Origin: 13-2-20CM-68-14 sp046723355
GTDB taxonomy: Bacteria; Actinomycetota; Thermoleophilia; Gaiellales; Gaiellaceae
Direction: 5' to 3'
Length of the DNA: 7,497 nt
Assembly (NCBI GenBank): GCA_046723355.1
Contig: JBKOUJ010000109.1
Location: 1-7,497 of the forward strand
Both the position numbers and the translations under genes were made by a program. The notes under the pieces were generated by a model. That model saw nothing but the letters and a program-made list of their open reading frames with translations, did no database searches and was not told the DNA's origin. This document shows positions 1 to 5,069 of this stretch, piece after piece. Every line of letters starts with the position of its first letter. Position 1 is the first letter of the stretch.

Positions 1-6
1 CGCCAT

Positions 7-40
7 GTCTCGTGGGCTCGGAGATGTGTATAAGAGACAG
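7..40 (+). other. Nextera (Tn5) read-2 adapter, non-genomic
   Basis: Bases 7-40 match the Illumina Nextera read-2 transposase adapter exactly as I remember it: GTCTCGTGGGCTCGG followed by the 19-base Tn5 mosaic end at 22-40 (AGATGTGTATAAGAGACAG). Native DNA therefore begins at base 41. The six bases before it (1-6) are probably also library-derived, perhaps the tail of an i7 index; that part is inference. Translated in the frame of the downstream gene, the adapter gives the familiar artefactual peptide MCIRDS, so any annotated start at base 12 is false. Confidence 0.98.
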
Positions 41-41
41 C

Positions 42-1121
42 ACCGTCACCTACGTGGTCACGCGCAACATCAACTACACCAACGTCTGCTATTTCCGCTG
101 CGGCTTCTGCGCGTTCTCGAAGGGCAAGCTCGCCGCCAACCTGCGCGGCGCGCCCTACCTCGTCCCGCTCGATGAGATCGTGCGCCGCTGTGAAGAGGCC
201 TGGGAGCGCGGCGCCACCGAGGACTGCCTGCAGGGCGGGATCCATCCAGCCTTCACCGGCGACTTCTACGTCGACGTGTGCCGGGCGATCAAGGACGCCG
301 TGCCAGGACTTCACGTCCACGCCTTCTCGGCGCTCGAGGTCTGGCAAGGCGCTGCCACCCTCGAGCTCCCGCTCCGCTTGTACCTCGAGCGGCTGCGCGA
401 CGCCGGCCTCGCGTCGCTCCCGGGAACGGCGGCGGAGGTCCTCGATGACGAGGTTCGCGCCGTCATCTGCCCCGACAAGGTGACGACCGGGCAGTGGCTC
501 GAAGTGCACGACGCGGCCCACGAGGTCGGCCTGCGCTCGACGACGACGATCATGTTCGGCCACGTCGACGGCCCCCGAAACTGGGCTCGCCACCTTCTGC
601 GGTTGCGCGAGCAACAGCGCCGCTCAGGCGGTTTCACAGAGTTGGTGCCTCTTCCGTTCATCCATATGGAGGCGCCGATCTACCTGAAGGGCCGGGCACG
701 GCGAGGCCCCACCTTCCGCGAAGCGATCCTCGTGCACGCTGTTGGGCGCCTGGCTCTGCACCCCTGGATCACGAACGTCCAGGCTTCGTGGGTGAAGCTG
801 GGGCGCGACGGCGCTCAGGCCGCACTTCGTTCGGGGGCGAACGACCTCGGCGGCACGCTCATGAACGAGTCGATCTCGCGCGCCGCCGGGGCGAGCCACG
901 GCCAGGAGCTCCCGCCCGAGGCAATGGAGGCGACGATTCGCGCAATCGGTCGCACGCCGCTTCAGCGGACGACGCTCTACGCGGACGCGCCCCCCGACCG
1001 CCGCACAGCGTCCTTCGGGGCGGCGCCATTGGCCGAGCCGCTCAACCCAAGTGTCAACGACGCCGGCCTGAAGCCGCCGAATCGGCTCGTCCGACCAGGC
1101 CTCGCGGCAGCGGCCCGCTAG
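42..1121 (+). CDS. cofH: FO synthase, CofH-type radical SAM subunit (5'-truncated)
   Basis: CofH, or the CofH half of a fused FbiC, joins 5-amino-6-ribitylaminouracil with a tyrosine-derived radical in the synthesis of FO, the deazaflavin core of coenzyme F420. CofG then completes FO. The radical SAM motif C-x3-C-x2-C (CYFRCGFC, codons at 87-110) should bind the [4Fe-4S] cluster and S-adenosylmethionine. It sits in the CofH signature NINYTNVC...CAFSKGK. Further CofH-like blocks are LQGGIHP, VHAFSALEVWQGAAT, LPGTAAEVLDDEVRAVICPDK, GGFTELVPLPF, SWVKLG and ANDLGGTLMNESISRAAG. 359 native residues remain and the real N-terminus lies off the contig, so a separate CofH cannot be told from FbiC. The open frame continues leftward only into adapter. 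After the core (about base 1015) there is a proline/alanine-rich tail of unknown role. MqnC and MqnE are related but lack these LQGGIHP and ANDLGGTL contexts. The gene meets the cupin gene tail to tail. Confidence 0.94.
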   Translation, partial: TVTYVVTRNINYTNVCYFRCGFCAFSKGKLAANLRGAPYLVPLDEIVRRCEEAWERGATEDCLQGGIHPAFTGDFYVDVCRAIKDAVPGLHVHAFSALEVWQGAATLELPLRLYLERLRDAGLASLPGTAAEVLDDEVRAVICPDKVTTGQWLEVHDAAHEVGLRSTTTIMFGHVDGPRNWARHLLRLREQQRRSGGFTELVPLPFIHMEAPIYLKGRARRGPTFREAILVHAVGRLALHPWITNVQASWVKLGRDGAQAALRSGANDLGGTLMNESISRAAGASHGQELPPEAMEATIRAIGRTPLQRTTLYADAPPDRRTASFGAAPLAEPLNPSVNDAGLKPPNRLVRPGLAAAAR

Positions 1122-1513
1122 TCAGTCCACCAGTCCTGCTCGACGTTGGCGTCGCCGGGGCCGGTGTTCGGCGCGCCGATGGCGATGACCTCTGCACCAT
1201 CGGGGCCGCCTTCGAACGACCGCATCGTTTCCTTGGGGACCCGGACCGCGTCCCACTGCTTCAGCTCCACGATCTCGTCGTCGAACTTCGCGCGCATGCT
1301 CCCCGAGACGACGACGTAGACCTCCTCCTGGACGTTGTGCGTATGGCCCCAGGGGATGCGGAAGCCCGGTGCGATCCGCTGGTAGCTGATCCCAGAGTGC
1401 TCGAGCTCGAGCGGGACACGCGCCATCCGCGCCTCGATGTGCGGCGCGTACCCGAAGTTCGGCGCCTGGTCTTCCACATCCGTTTTCAGGTTCTTGATCG
1501 TGTAGCCGCCCAC
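1118..1513 (-). CDS. Small single-domain cupin protein
   Basis: A 131-residue single cupin barrel (cupin_2 type), presumably cytoplasmic, with no signal or membrane segment. Substrate is unknown. Motif 1 is clear: GHTHNVQEEVYVVVSG, with H57, H59 and E63 as likely metal ligands (numbering from the GTG start). Motif 2 (WDAVRVPKETMRSF, near 87-100) has Met-Arg where the usual fourth ligand His is expected, so the metal site has three ligands or is non-catalytic. From memory, similar actinobacterial small cupins share this MR-x-FE pattern, so it may be a family trait. I chose GTG at 1513 over the ATG at 1528 because GGAGGAGG (1526-1519) lies 5 bases before that GTG, while the ATG overlaps this ribosome site and has none of its own. 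The stop codon overlaps the cofH stop; leuS is divergent. A stress-related or small-molecule-binding role is only a guess. Confidence 0.9.
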   Translation of the reverse strand: MGGYTIKNLKTDVEDQAPNFGYAPHIEARMARVPLELEHSGISYQRIAPGFRIPWGHTHNVQEEVYVVVSGSMRAKFDDEIVELKQWDAVRVPKETMRSFEGGPDGAEVIAIGAPNTGPGDANVEQDWWTD

Positions 1514-1518
1514 TGATA

Positions 1519-1526
1519 CCTCCTCC
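1519..1526 (-). promoter_or_regulatory. Ribosome binding site deciding the cupin start
   Basis: On the minus strand this reads GGAGGAGG, a strong anti-16S match, followed by a 5-base spacer (TATCA) and GTG at 1513. The alternative ATG (1528-1526) runs into the motif itself, so it would place the Shine-Dalgarno inside the coding region. Confidence 0.8.
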
Positions 1527-1533
1527 ATTTCGC

Positions 1534-1562
1534 GTGACGCGACGCTAGCGCGTTGCTAAAGT
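1534..1562 (+). promoter_or_regulatory. Candidate leuS promoter with extended -10
   Basis: A -35-like GTGACG (1534-1539) is followed, after 17 bases, by TAAAGT (1557-1562), each 4 of 6 against the housekeeping sigma consensus. A TG dinucleotide at 1554-1555 makes an extended -10 (TGCTAAAGT). Initiation about 7-8 bases downstream would fall at 1569-1571, exactly on the ATG of the putative leader peptide. The boxes are seen; promoter activity is inferred. Confidence 0.45.
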
Positions 1563-1565
1563 CAA
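1537..1565 (-). promoter_or_regulatory. Weak candidate promoter for the cupin gene
   Basis: The minus strand carries TTGACT (1565-1560), a good -35 match. Seventeen bases further only the poor -10 TCGCGT (1542-1537) is found. The -35 overlaps the plus-strand -10 of leuS, so the two promoters, if real, would compete for the same DNA. Between the boxes lies the inverted repeat TAGC-N5-GCTA, a possible operator. Confidence 0.22.
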
Positions 1566-1570
1566 GGGCA

Positions 1571-1591
1571 ATGGAGCAGCTGCTCGTGTAG
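1571..1591 (+). CDS. Putative leuS leader peptide MEQLLV
   Basis: A six-codon open frame (ATG GAG CAG CTG CTC GTG TAG) with two consecutive leucine codons lies 81 bases before leuS and directly upstream of alternative RNA structures and a terminator. AAGGG at 1564-1568 is too close to the ATG to be a normal ribosome site. The candidate promoter would start the transcript at or just before the ATG, so translation may be leaderless, which is common in actinobacteria. The Leu codons lie inside a perfect 12-base palindrome, GAGCAGCTGCTC (1574-1585). A ribosome stalling here when charged tRNA-Leu is scarce would leave the segment just after the stop codon free to pair. Two Leu codons is few for an attenuator, and such a short frame can arise by chance. 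Confidence 0.4.
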   Translation: MEQLLV

Positions 1592-1595
1592 CGTA

Positions 1596-1640
1596 GGGAG
1601 GCAACGCGGCGAAGGCCGCGGAACCTTCCCACGGCCTCTC
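1596..1640 (+). promoter_or_regulatory. leuS: Alternative RNA structures of the leuS attenuator
   Basis: GGGAGGC (1596-1602) starts 5 bases after the leader-peptide stop and has two exclusive partners. It can pair with CTTCCC (1625-1630; 6 pairs, one G-U), enclosing a perfect CGCGGC-GAAG-GCCGCG hairpin (1605-1620). Alternatively it can pair with GCCTCTC (1634-1640; 7 pairs, one G-U), which is the 5' arm of the downstream terminator. The first state leaves the terminator free to form; the second acts as an antiterminator. The pairings were read directly; folding energies were not computed. Confidence 0.5.
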
Positions 1641-1657
1641 GATTCGAGAGGCTTTTT
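1634..1657 (+). terminator. Intrinsic terminator in the leuS leader
   Basis: A perfect 8-base-pair stem, GCCTCTCG (1634-1641) with CGAGAGGC (1645-1652), closes a 3-base loop and is followed at once by five T residues (1653-1657). It lies only 15 bases before the leuS start codon and between that gene and its own promoter. The upstream cupin gene runs the other way. It therefore makes most sense as a conditional attenuator, although it could also stop stray rightward transcription coming from cofH. Confidence 0.8.
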
Positions 1658-1672
1658 CGTTTCTGGAGGAAG

Positions 1673-4108
1673 ATGGATCGGTACCACCCACAGCAGATCG
1701 AGCCGAAGTGGCAGCAGGTGTGGGAGGACGCGCGCGCGTTCTACGTCCCGAATCCCGGCTCGCCCGACGGCGCCGAACGCGACAAGTTCTACATGCTCGA
1801 AATGCTCCCGTACCCCTCCGGGAACCTGCATATGGGGCACGTCCTCAACTACACGCTGGGGGACGTCGTCACGCATTTCCGGCGACGAAACGGCCTCACG
1901 GTCCTGAGGCCGATGGGCTTCGACTCGTTCGGCCTGCCGGCCGAGAACGCCGCGATCAGGGAGGGCGGGCATCCGCGCGAGATCACCGAGCGGAACATCG
2001 CCAACATCCGCCGCCAGATGCGCCGACTCGGCTGGGCGATCGACTGGGACCGCGAGGTCTCGGCGCACCAGCCCGAGTACTACCGCTGGACGCAGTGGTT
2101 GTTCCTGAAGTTCTACGAGGCGGGCCTCGCCTTCCGGAAGGAGGCCCCCGTCAACTGGTGCCCGCACGACCAGACGGTGCTCGCCAACGAACAGGTCGTC
2201 AACGGCCGCTGCGAGCGCTGCGGCACGGTCGTCGAGGCGCGCAACCTCGAACAGTGGTTCTTCCGGATCACCGCCTACGCAGACGCGCTGCTCGACGACC
2301 ACCGGCTCCTGGACTGGCCTGACCGCACTATCACGATCCAGCGGAACTGGATCGGCCGCTCCGAGGGCGCCGAGATTCTGTTCCGGATCGAGGAGCTCGA
2401 CCTCGACCTGCCCGTGTTCACGACCCGCGCCGACACGGTCTTCGGCGCCACGTTCATGGTGCTCGCGCCGGAGCATCCACTGGTCGAGCAGCTCGCTGAC
2501 GGGACCGAGCAAGGGGAGGCCGTGGGCGAGTACGTCAAGCACACGGCCGCGCGCTCGACCGAGGAGCGGGAGACGAAGGAGAAGGACGGCGTCTTCACCG
2601 GTCGCTACGCGGTCAACCCTACGAACGGCGAACGGATCCCGATCTACGTCGCCGACTACGTCCTGATGGAGTACGGCACCGGCGCGATCATGGCCGTGCC
2701 GGCGCACGACGAGCGTGACTTCGAGTTCGCGCAGCGCTACGGGCTGCCGGTCGTCCGCGTCGTCGAGCCCGCGGACGGTGGGGAGGTGCCCGAGGAGGGC
2801 GCGTACGCGGCCCACACCGAGAACGAGCGGCTCGTGAATTCCGGGCAGTTCACCGGGCTGCCGGCGCGCGAGGGTGCGCGGGGGATCGTCGACTGGCTTG
2901 GCAAGCACGGCCGCGGCCGGGCCGCCGTCAGCTACCGGCTCCGCGACTGGGGCTTCTCGCGGCAGCGCTACTGGGGCTGTCCGATTCCGATCGTCTACTG
3001 CGACGAGGACGGGATCGTTCCCATTCCCGAGGACGAGTTGCCGGTGCTGCTGCCGGAGGTGGAGGACTACCGGCCCAAGGGGAAGCCGCCGCTCGCCTCG
3101 AATGAGGAGTGGCTGACCGTGCCGTGTCCGAAGTGCGGTCGCCCAGCGCGGCGCGAGGCCGACACGATGGATACGTTCGTCGATTCGTCGTGGTACTTCC
3201 TGCGCTACTGCGATCCGCACAACGCCGAGGCGGCGTTCGACCGGGAGATCGTCGACTACTGGATGCCTGTCGACCAGTACATCGGCGGGATCGACCATGC
3301 GACCGGGCACCTGCTCTACTCGCGCTTCTTCGTCAAGGTCATGAACGACCTCGGCCTGGTCGGGTTCCGCGAGCCGTTCGCGCGACTCTTCCACCAGGGC
3401 TGGGTGCGGCTCGGCGGCTCGAAGATGTCGAAGTCGCGCGGGAACGTGACGGCGCCGGATCAGCTGGCCGAGAAGTACGGCGCGGACGCCGTGCGGCTCT
3501 ACATCCTCTTCATGGGCCCCGCCGACCAGGACATGGAGTGGACCGAGGAGGGCGTCGAGGGGATCGCCCGCTTCCTGCGGAGGCTGTGGCGGGTCGTCAA
3601 CGAGGTCGCCGAGCAGGCGCCCCGCGACGGTTCGCCCGAGGGGCCGCTGGCCCGCAAGGCGCACGAGACGATCGCGAAGGTGAGCGACGACATCGGCCGC
3701 CGCTTCGTCTTCAACACGCCGATCGCGGCGGTGATGGAGCTGGTCAACGCGCTGGCTCCGGCGACCGACGATCCCGCTGCGCGGGTCGCGGCCGAAACGG
3801 TCGTCTCGCTGATTCAGCCGTACGCACCGCACATCGCGGAGGAGCTGTGGCAGCGGCTCGGCCACGAGCGGCTCTGGGAGCAGCCGTGGCCGGTTGCCGA
3901 CGACGCGCTGCTCGAACGAGACACCTTCGAGCTCGTGATCCAGGTGAACGGGCGCGTCCGCGACCGGCTCGAGGTCGCGACCGACCTGCCCGAGGCGGAG
4001 CTGATCGAGAGGGCAAAAGCGTCGTCGCGGGTCCAGGCCCACCTGAACGGGAAGGAGATTCGCCAGGCGATCGTCGTGCCGCGCCGGCTAGTCAACTTCG
4101 TCGTCTAA
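1673..4108 (+). CDS. leuS: Leucyl-tRNA synthetase
   Basis: Class I synthetase that charges tRNA-Leu with leucine in the cytoplasm and hydrolyses mischarged products. At 811 residues it is full length for bacterial LeuRS (about 800-880). In order: the HIGH-type ATP motif HMGH at 53-56 within PYPSGNLHMGH; a zinc knuckle with C163, C180 and C183; the CP1 editing domain with the threonine-rich TTRADTVFG (from 250) and YGTGAIMAVPAHDERD (334-349), including the conserved editing-site Asp; a second Cys pair, C485/C488; KMSKS at 584-588 (GGSKMSKSRGN); the anticodon-binding helical domain; and a small C-terminal domain with VIQVNGRVRD. The ATG at 1673 follows GGAGGA (1665-1670). No frameshift was seen and catalytic motifs are intact. 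Expression is probably controlled by the upstream attenuator. About 424 gene-free bases follow. Confidence 0.98.
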   Translation: MDRYHPQQIEPKWQQVWEDARAFYVPNPGSPDGAERDKFYMLEMLPYPSGNLHMGHVLNYTLGDVVTHFRRRNGLTVLRPMGFDSFGLPAENAAIREGGHPREITERNIANIRRQMRRLGWAIDWDREVSAHQPEYYRWTQWLFLKFYEAGLAFRKEAPVNWCPHDQTVLANEQVVNGRCERCGTVVEARNLEQWFFRITAYADALLDDHRLLDWPDRTITIQRNWIGRSEGAEILFRIEELDLDLPVFTTRADTVFGATFMVLAPEHPLVEQLADGTEQGEAVGEYVKHTAARSTEERETKEKDGVFTGRYAVNPTNGERIPIYVADYVLMEYGTGAIMAVPAHDERDFEFAQRYGLPVVRVVEPADGGEVPEEGAYAAHTENERLVNSGQFTGLPAREGARGIVDWLGKHGRGRAAVSYRLRDWGFSRQRYWGCPIPIVYCDEDGIVPIPEDELPVLLPEVEDYRPKGKPPLASNEEWLTVPCPKCGRPARREADTMDTFVDSSWYFLRYCDPHNAEAAFDREIVDYWMPVDQYIGGIDHATGHLLYSRFFVKVMNDLGLVGFREPFARLFHQGWVRLGGSKMSKSRGNVTAPDQLAEKYGADAVRLYILFMGPADQDMEWTEEGVEGIARFLRRLWRVVNEVAEQAPRDGSPEGPLARKAHETIAKVSDDIGRRFVFNTPIAAVMELVNALAPATDDPAARVAAETVVSLIQPYAPHIAEELWQRLGHERLWEQPWPVADDALLERDTFELVIQVNGRVRDRLEVATDLPEAELIERAKASSRVQAHLNGKEIRQAIVVPRRLVNFVV

Positions 4109-4350
4109 GGAGGTGGGCGAGAACCTAGCGTCTGGGCCGCCGGGACGCGCTGCTCGCCCCGGCCCGCCCTGTTCGATGCACGCGCGCCAACTCTCAGCTA
4201 TTGACGCTCCCCGCGTCCTGGCCCTCGAACGACCCATCGCGACCGGGCGGCGAGCACTGCTCCGCCCGTCCCCATGCGCACTGCGGATGTGTTGGCGCGA
4301 GCGCATTCGCGCGACTTGGCCCGCCCGCCGAGACGGTCGGGGACGAGTTG

Positions 4351-4371
4351 GCGCACTTTCAGCGCACTTTC
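4351..4371 (+). repeat. Tandem direct repeat GCGCACTTTC, 11-base period
   Basis: Two identical copies of GCGCACTTTC (4351-4360 and 4362-4371) are separated by one base, so the sites repeat every 11 bases, about one helical turn. That geometry suits an activator or response regulator binding the same DNA face twice. It lies about 170 bases upstream of the sigma-factor gene. No regulator is identified. Confidence 0.6.
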
Positions 4372-4401
4372 GTAACACCTGCGTCGCAAATAGGGGGTAG
4401 C

Positions 4402-4446
4402 GTCTCCCGCGAGGGAGGCGGGTCGAAGCCCCACCCTAGGGTGGGG
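4402..4446. repeat. Hairpin cluster with 18-base perfect palindrome
   Basis: GTCTCCC-GCGA-GGGAGGC (4402-4419) is a 7-pair stem (one G-U) capped by a GNRA-type tetraloop. Ten bases later, CCCCACCCTAGGGTGGGG (4429-4446) is a perfect 18-base palindrome able to form a 7-pair stem with a CTAG loop. No T-run follows, so this is not a standard terminator. It may be part of a structured 5' leader of the sigma-factor mRNA or a dyad operator. Confidence 0.6.
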
Positions 4447-4465
4447 GTGTAGCCCGAGGTTTGGC

Positions 4466-4492
4466 TGAACGGAACATGGCGTAACCGGCGTC
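4466..4492 (+). promoter_or_regulatory. Weak ECF-type promoter candidate
   Basis: TGAACG (4466-4471) followed after 17 bases by CGTC (4489-4492) resembles the AAC / CGTC pattern of many ECF sigma promoters, which often precede the sigma gene itself through autoregulation. The -10-like element overlaps the hairpin CCGGCG-TCCT-CGCCGG (4485-4500). The match is short and could be chance in this GC-rich DNA. Confidence 0.2.
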
Positions 4493-4538
4493 CTCGCCGG
4501 GACGCGAACCAGGGTCTCGCACGTACGACAATGTGCTC

Positions 4539-5069
4539 ATGCGGATGCGCAGCGACGCGAAGCTCGTCCAACTCGCGCGGTGCGGCTCCCGGGACGCGGC
4601 CGCCGAGCTCTTTTCCCGCCATTGGCGCTCGGCCTGGCGGGCCGCGTACGTCCTCAGCGGCCGCCGAGAGCTCGCCGACGACGTCGCCCAAGATGCCTTC
4701 GAGCGCGCGTTCGCGGCGCTCACGCGCTTCGACGAACGGCGGCCGTTCGGCCCTTGGCTGCACCGGATCGTCGTCAACCGCTGCCTCGACCTCCTTCGGA
4801 CCGAACGTCGGATGGTTGCGGGCGACGTCGAGCTGGCGCGAATCGAGTGGCACGACGTTGCCTCGGGTGACCGAGAGTTGCTCGAGGCGATCGCGGAGCT
4901 CTCGCTGCAGCGCCGAGTCGTGATCGTGCTCCGATACGGGCTCGGCTACACGCCGACGGCGATCGCCGAGCTGCTCGACGTCCCTGTTGGAACCGTGAAC
5001 TCCCGACTTGCCCGCGCGCTCGACGACCTGCGCGGTCGCTACGAGGTGAACGATGTCGGCCGAGCTTGA
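4539..5069 (+). CDS. ECF-type RNA polymerase sigma factor
   Basis: A two-domain sigma-70 family protein of 176 residues, the usual size for an extracytoplasmic-function sigma factor, which directs RNA polymerase to a dedicated promoter set. Region 2 spans about 20-90, with the core-binding/-10 stretch LADDVAQDAFERAFAAL (45-61) and PWLHRIVVNRCLDLLR (72-87). Region 4 (about 120-165) has LQRRVVIVLRYGLGYTPTAIAELL and the recognition helix VPVGTVNSRLARAL. Region 3 is absent, as expected. The start is uncertain: no Shine-Dalgarno precedes GTG 4533, ATG 4539 or ATG 4545. A weak -10-like GACAAT (4527-4532) seven bases before ATG 4539 would fit a leaderless mRNA, so I chose that ATG. The 3' end overlaps the next gene by 17 bases, indicating translational coupling with a likely anti-sigma partner. 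The ECF group was not determined. Confidence 0.93.
   Translation: MRMRSDAKLVQLARCGSRDAAAELFSRHWRSAWRAAYVLSGRRELADDVAQDAFERAFAALTRFDERRPFGPWLHRIVVNRCLDLLRTERRMVAGDVELARIEWHDVASGDRELLEAIAELSLQRRVVIVLRYGLGYTPTAIAELLDVPVGTVNSRLARALDDLRGRYEVNDVGRA

Larger units (their letters stand above)
4109..4532. other. Long intergenic region with several hairpins
   Basis: This 424-base interval has no credible coding frame. A GGAGGTG directly after the leuS stop introduces a 95-codon frame from GTG 4113, but its Arg/Pro/Ala-rich, low-complexity product looks like non-coding translation. Visible structures are: GGGCCG/CGGCCC (4134-4139 with 4160-4165); a strong hairpin CGGGCGG/CCGCCCG (4244-4250 with 4262-4268), the best candidate for ending leuS transcripts although it lacks a T-run; GCGCGA/TCGCGC (4295-4300 with 4307-4312); a tandem 10-mer repeat; then the hairpin cluster from 4402. 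The 3' part probably contains the sigma-gene promoter and leader. Confidence 0.6.

Noticed and set aside
494..1516. Plus-strand open frame crossing cofH and the cupin gene
   Set aside because: It is out of frame with cofH and antisense to the cupin, both of which have clear family motifs. The product is Arg/Pro-rich without domains.
1595..1609. T-box-like sequence AGGGAGGCAACGCGG before leuS
   Set aside because: It resembles the T-box core AGGGTGGNACCGCGG, but the T that pairs with the tRNA 3' A is replaced by A. The candidate promoter also leaves no room for the specifier stem I, so a leader-peptide attenuator fits better. A covariance-model search would settle it.
1562..4042. Very long minus-strand open frame (about 826 codons) antisense to leuS
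   Set aside because: It lies almost entirely opposite a clear leuS. The product is Arg/Val/Asp/Leu-rich with no recognisable domain, as expected for the complement of GC-biased codons in high-GC DNA.
4113..4400. 95-codon frame after a GGAGGTG next to the leuS stop
   Set aside because: The GTG start lies within the Shine-Dalgarno-like motif, so there is no spacing. The product is low-complexity Arg/Ala/Pro with scattered Cys, and hairpins run through it.
4496..4520. tRNA T-arm-like sequence on the minus strand (GGTTCGCGTCC)
   Set aside because: The invariant A of the T loop is missing and no acceptor, D or anticodon arms could be assembled around it.
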